From Nocardia yamanashiensis NBRC 100130 (lineage in GTDB: Bacteria; Actinomycetota; Actinomycetes; Mycobacteriales; Mycobacteriaceae): a stretch of 64,000 nucleotides of DNA. The number at the start of each line of letters is the position of its first letter. The first letter of the stretch is position 1. The translations under genes were made by a program, and so were the position numbers. Below, in pieces: positions 60,465 through 64,000 of the stretch. Where the stretch lies: positions 1 to 64,000 of the forward strand of contig NZ_BDCD01000038.1 in assembly GCF_001613325.1 (NCBI RefSeq), in the 5' to 3' direction. Under the pieces are notes generated by a model. It saw only the letters and a list, made by a program, of their open reading frames with translations. It ran no database searches and was not told the DNA's origin.

Positions 60465-62003
60465 ATGGCAGACGGCAATCTCAAAGTCGAACCCAGCGAG
60501 TTGTACGACCTCGGGCGAAATTTGCAGACCGCGGTCGCGGCCGCACGCCTGGCGCGACCCGGGGAATGGGTCCGGCCCGCAGGTCACGAAGCACAATCGG
60601 CACAGGCTGCGGAGGCTTTCAACAGAACCCACGCCAACATTCAGGCCGAGCTGCTGGAACAGCTCGCGACACTGACCCAGCTCGGCGGCGTGGTCGGCCG
60701 GGCATCAGGTGAATACGGGGAAGGCGACGAATCCTGGGCTCACCTGATTCAAGGTGGGTACGGTCGCGGCGGGACCCGCATGTTCATGGACCACTATGGC
60801 GCCGACGGCAATCCCGGCGGCCCCGGGTCGCAGCTGCCCGACGAAACCACGATCCACCGACCAGCCGTCGAACCCGTCGCGCCGGTGGCCGACCCCGCCA
60901 AATACGCCGCCCAACTGCACGGGGGGCCGGGAGCCGACTCGGCTCGAGCCTTCGCCCACTCACTGCGCCGATATTTCGCCAATGACCATACAAGCGTTCT
61001 GGGCGCGGTCGACGCGGCCATTTCGACACTGGGGAGATGGGAACCGCACGGAGTCGCGAAGGTTCCCGAAGTGGTGAAGATTCGTTCCGAATTGGATGTT
61101 CTCGGCGAGCGGATGGTACGACTGGCCGGCGATGCCGAAGCCTACGCCACCGCTTTCCAATCCGCCTCCGCCCACCATCCGGAAGCGGAAGTAATAGAGC
61201 GCGCCAGAAAGGAAGCGCTGGACAAGACGAAAAGCGCGCTGGACCACTCGATCGCTCTGGCCAAGCTGGCCAAGATTCTCGGCGTCGCGGACATGGTGAA
61301 GGCCGATTACACCGCGCAGGTGGATCTCGTGAAACAGGAGAAGGAAGCCGGGACGGGAACCACACCCGAGCCTGGGCCTCCGAAGAACACGGGTGCGTCC
61401 GCGACCGGCGGTAGCGCCTCCTCCGGTGACTCCTCGGCGATGACGACCATGCTGGGGCAGATCCTTACTGACGTGATGGGCAAAGTGTCCCAGCTGAACC
61501 CGAGTGGCGGCGGCGACCGTTCCATACCCGGCGATGGCCTCGAGGGTGAGCCGTACGAGGACGAACTGCCGGCTGTGCTGTCCTCATTCGGTGGTGGCGG
61601 GGGAGGTGGTGGTGGCGGTGGTGGCGGCTCGGAATACACCGGGGCCGCGCCGGCGGGGGGATATCAGATCGCGCCGGTGCCCGCGGTCGCCCCCGCGACC
61701 GCGCTCAGCAGTGGATCGCCGGTGCGTGTGGCCGGTGAGTCAGTCGCAGCGAACGCAGGCTCGGCTCGTGGCGCGGCCGGGACACCGTATGGTTCGCCGT
61801 ACATGCCTATGGCCCCCGGTCAAGCGACCGCCACGGGCGGCGATCGGGCTCGCAACGGCGAATGGCATCCCCCCAGGGTGATGTACCAGGACTCGACCCC
61901 GCACACCGAGTTGGTGATGGGTGAGAAGCCCGCCATCGTGCCGACGGTGACACCGCTGACGCCCAATCCGGCCAATCAGCCCAATTCGGGGACCGCCACA
62001 TGA
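60465..62003 (+). CDS. ESX/EspC-like helical protein with glycine-rich tail
   Basis: 512 aa from ATG 60465. The N-terminal 100 residues form two long helices (DLGRNLQTAVAAARLARPGE, HANIQAELLEQLATLTQLG), the size and shape of EspC/DUF2580-type ESX proteins, and end with YGEGDESWAHL. A second helical region spans 160-270. The C-terminal third is disordered, with a (GGGGG) block near residue 375-385. It starts 12 bp after the previous gene. The role is likely in type VII secretion as substrate or chaperone-like partner; no secretion ATPase is in the window. Confidence 0.6.
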   Translation: MADGNLKVEPSELYDLGRNLQTAVAAARLARPGEWVRPAGHEAQSAQAAEAFNRTHANIQAELLEQLATLTQLGGVVGRASGEYGEGDESWAHLIQGGYGRGGTRMFMDHYGADGNPGGPGSQLPDETTIHRPAVEPVAPVADPAKYAAQLHGGPGADSARAFAHSLRRYFANDHTSVLGAVDAAISTLGRWEPHGVAKVPEVVKIRSELDVLGERMVRLAGDAEAYATAFQSASAHHPEAEVIERARKEALDKTKSALDHSIALAKLAKILGVADMVKADYTAQVDLVKQEKEAGTGTTPEPGPPKNTGASATGGSASSGDSSAMTTMLGQILTDVMGKVSQLNPSGGGDRSIPGDGLEGEPYEDELPAVLSSFGGGGGGGGGGGGGSEYTGAAPAGGYQIAPVPAVAPATALSSGSPVRVAGESVAANAGSARGAAGTPYGSPYMPMAPGQATATGGDRARNGEWHPPRVMYQDSTPHTELVMGEKPAIVPTVTPLTPNPANQPNSGTAT

Positions 62004-62132
62004 GGCGCGTCCGATCTCGGCATGGGGACGAGGTATCGAAACGAGTTGCAGGAGTGATGATTCCGATTCGGAACAGGTGCCCACGCGCGATCCCAGGCTC
62101 GCCGGGCGCCGGTGGGCGTGACAGGAGCAACC

Positions 62133-63146
62133 ATGGCCGATGAAGCTTTCGCTGACGCCGGAGTCGCCGTCGCCCCGGCAGCGGGTATACCCAACCGGGC
62201 CGGAGCATTCGGGGAGAGCGAGGACGGCGTAACGGTTTTCGTCGACCACGAGGTGCTGGACAGCCTCGCCGAATCGTTGTCGGCGGCCACGGACAAGGCC
62301 TTCCAGAGCTTGCCGGATCGCGGAGTCATGCCCGCGGGCTCCGAGCCGCGTTCGACCTCCGCGGCGAATGCGTTCAATGCCCGCGCCGCGTCGTGCAATG
62401 AGGAGATCTGCGTCATCCTCAACCGGTTGTTCGGTTACGCGCAGTACATCCGCGACGCGAGTGCCGCATACGACCGAAACGACGAAGACGGCGCGCAACG
62501 CGTCCGCGGCGGCGGACAGTCCGGTGCGGAATTCGTGTCCACGTCGGCGCGCAGGGTGAGGCCGCCGGTGGCGTACATCTGTTTCGTCGTGCCCGAAGGA
62601 CGAGATTTCGCTGATGCCGCCATATACGCGGAGGCGTTGGAGACAGGAGACGGAACGGGAACGGGATCTGCTGAAGCCGTCGTCAAGTCGATCGAACACA
62701 AGACCCGCGACGCCCTCCGAGACCTGGATGCCGAACTGGCCCACGATATTCTGCGGGTGCGGGAGAGCTGGAAGCCGGTCGGTGCGGCAATGGCTTTGGT
62801 GCTGAGCGGAATTCGCGATGAGCTGGCAGAGTGCGCCAGCCGTATGGAGCAACTCCGCACCGACGTGGACGACTACGTCCACGCCTTCGAAACTGTCCAG
62901 AAGGATCACCCGCTTGCATCGGAAATCCGTGAGGCCCGCGCGCGGATCGAGCCTGCCACCGGGGCCCGGGATCGGAAGAATTTCAGTCCAATCGAGCTGT
63001 TCAACGCTCAGAACGACTATCTGCACGTGCTCAAGACGGCCTTGAAGGCCCGGGCCGCATACGAATACAGAGTCGCTGATGACGAGTTGGCGCACAAGCG
63101 CAACACTCACGCTCCCGACGCCGCGATGTTCCAGGGAATGGCGTAG
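62133..63146 (+). CDS. ESX-associated hypothetical protein, copy 2
   Basis: 337 aa from ATG 62133 (AGGAG upstream; the frame extends to 62112). It parallels 32584-33735: FVDHEVLDSLAESLSAATDK, SAANAFNARAASCNEEICVI, VRESWKPVGAAMALVLSGIR and FETVQKDHPLASEIREAR align in order with the first copy. No membrane segment or signal peptide. It follows the EspC-like gene and precedes the YbaB-like gene, all on the same strand, so it probably belongs to the same system. Paralogues at two plasmid sites suggest that each replicon half carried one. Confidence 0.6.
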   Translation: MADEAFADAGVAVAPAAGIPNRAGAFGESEDGVTVFVDHEVLDSLAESLSAATDKAFQSLPDRGVMPAGSEPRSTSAANAFNARAASCNEEICVILNRLFGYAQYIRDASAAYDRNDEDGAQRVRGGGQSGAEFVSTSARRVRPPVAYICFVVPEGRDFADAAIYAEALETGDGTGTGSAEAVVKSIEHKTRDALRDLDAELAHDILRVRESWKPVGAAMALVLSGIRDELAECASRMEQLRTDVDDYVHAFETVQKDHPLASEIREARARIEPATGARDRKNFSPIELFNAQNDYLHVLKTALKARAAYEYRVADDELAHKRNTHAPDAAMFQGMA

Positions 63147-63404
63147 CACCGATGCGCAACTCGGTCCCGATCAGTTCCGCGCCCCCTTCGGCGCGGAAAC
63201 GGTGCTTCGGTCGCACCCACGCGAATCCGGCCGGGATCTCCCCTCTGCCAACGAGGTTCCGGCCATAGGAACGCCGGGATGACGGCATGCCGTCACGGTG
63301 CTGAAGCGATGCCCGGCAGGAGAAGCCGCCGCCGAGGCCGATGAACCGGAGCTCCCCGACGAGCACCGACCGACCAACCCACCAACCGAATCAGGAGGCT
63401 CCGC

Positions 63405-63743
63405 GTGAGTGACATCCACCCCGACGTGCAGGCCGCGCTCGACGCCGCCCGCGACCTACGCCACCGCATCGCGGACATGCGCGAGAAGATCAATGCCATT
63501 CGCGCCCGCCGCCCTTCGCCCTCGGGCGGGGTACTGCCCGAGGTCGACGCCATGGGCCGATTGACCGACCTGTACCTGGCACCCGGCACCACCGAACGCT
63601 TCGACAACGCCGGTTTGGTCGCCGAAATCATGGCAGCCATCCGAGACAGCACCGCCGACGCCGGCCGGCAGTACCAGGCGTTGATGGACGCCGATCCGTG
63701 GCCCCTGTCCGAGACCGCCGACGAATCGAAGCAGCCGGCATGA
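63405..63743 (+). CDS. YbaB/EbfC-like protein (EspL-like)
   Basis: 112 aa from GTG 63405. A helical start (MSDIHPDVQAALDAARDLRH, RIADMREKINAIRARRP) is followed by a short beta unit (GGVLPEVDAMGRLTDLYLAP) and a C-terminal helix (NAGLVAEIMAAIRDSTADAG). This alpha-beta-alpha layout is that of YbaB/EbfC dimers. Members occur at ESX loci of mycobacteria as EspL-type proteins. Its stop overlaps the next start by ATGA. Confidence 0.65.
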   Translation: MSDIHPDVQAALDAARDLRHRIADMREKINAIRARRPSPSGGVLPEVDAMGRLTDLYLAPGTTERFDNAGLVAEIMAAIRDSTADAGRQYQALMDADPWPLSETADESKQPA

Positions 63744-64000
63744 CCGGTGTCCCGGAGGTCACCGTCGCCGACACGATCCGCTGGCTGCACGACGAGGGCC
63801 TGGCCCGGCTGGCCGGCATCGGCGTCGACGCGCCCACTCCGCTGGTGGCCTACACCGTCGAGGTCGCCACCGGCATCGTCACCACCTTTCCCGCGTCGGT
63901 GCACGGCCCGGGTACCGACGTGCAGGCCGTACCGGCCGATGACCTGCCCGGCCCGGTGGCGAACGTCCGGCGGCTGGTCGTGGTCGGCGTCACCGAGACC
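63740..64000 (+). CDS. Hypothetical protein, cut by the window end
   Basis: 87 codons visible from ATG 63740 (ATGA overlap with the YbaB-like gene), open to the window edge. It begins MTGVPEVTVADTIRWLHDEG and continues with GIGVDAPTPLVAYTVEVATG. The conserved start and coupling suggest a real gene of the same ESX-associated operon, but the visible part is too short to name. Confidence 0.6.
   Translation, partial: MTGVPEVTVADTIRWLHDEGLARLAGIGVDAPTPLVAYTVEVATGIVTTFPASVHGPGTDVQAVPADDLPGPVANVRRLVVVGVTET

Noticed and set aside
1..64000. tRNA and rRNA genes
   Set aside because: No cloverleaf or rRNA-like segment was noticed; the only 16S-related sequence is the 13-nt Shine-Dalgarno at 58688.

Overview
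The window is about 67% G+C apart from a few AT-richer islands. It carries genes typical of mycolic-acid actinobacteria: WhiB, Lsr2, MerR and XRE/DUF5753 regulators, ESX-associated proteins and a glycine-zipper envelope protein. Two RepA_C-type initiators, a large array of 16-bp iteron-like repeats, a parA/parB-like pair, a type IV secretion (conjugation) operon, an IS element and several recombinases show that this is part of a large plasmid or plasmid-derived region, most probably from Nocardia or a close relative. No rRNA, tRNA, CRISPR array or relaxase is visible.

Layout. 1-1.6 kb: operon of three genes coupled by ATGA overlaps, ending in a glycine-zipper envelope protein cut by the window edge. 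1.86-3.2 kb: IS element. 3.5-7.1 kb: PAS-like regulator, alpha/beta hydrolase and a degenerate tyrosine recombinase; hydrolase and recombinase lie between two nearly identical 28-bp direct repeats. 7.2-10.5 kb: methyltransferase, toxin-antitoxin-like pair, glycosyltransferase, MerR regulator. 11.1-15.8 kb: DUF397 / methyltransferase / XRE-DUF5753 cassette divergent from an XRE-TPR regulator and an APH-like kinase. 16-19.1 kb: small hypothetical genes and Lsr2. 19.7-24.1 kb: replication and partition module (repA1, iterons, parB, parA). 24.1-31.7 kb: AT-richer accessory DNA with an orphan 484-codon ORF, 12-bp repeats and hairpins, and a pair of recombinases. 31.7-40.5 kb: VapBC-like pair, ESX-associated protein, repA2, glycosyltransferase, LysR, MerR, WhiB, ROK-like protein and a second PAS-like regulator. 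40.6-52.3 kb: T4SS operon (TcpC/VirB8, pilin-like, TcpE/VirB3, VirB4, VirB6-like, NlpC/P60) and a second VirB6-like gene on the opposite strand. 52.6-57.9 kb: a RiPP locus with a 50-aa precursor absent from ordinary ORF lists, a radical SAM/SPASM protein, a HEXXH protein, an MFS exporter and a small membrane protein. 58.1-64 kb: ESX-associated operon with a YbaB-like protein, running off the window.

The most interesting system is the FxsA/FxsB/HEXXH-like RiPP locus. Its precursor carries the Phe-x-Ser motif internally (core GFNSTITSAS) instead of at the extreme C terminus, and its radical SAM and HEXXH functions sit on separate overlapping genes. Other strong observations are two RepA paralogues with one iteron array, exact iteron-like copies scattered away from the array, two VirB6-like paralogues, recombinases that have lost catalytic residues, and a 13-nt perfect match to the 16S anti-Shine-Dalgarno tail in front of a compositionally chimeric ESX-type gene. 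Family names come from recognition of motifs; no database search was run.
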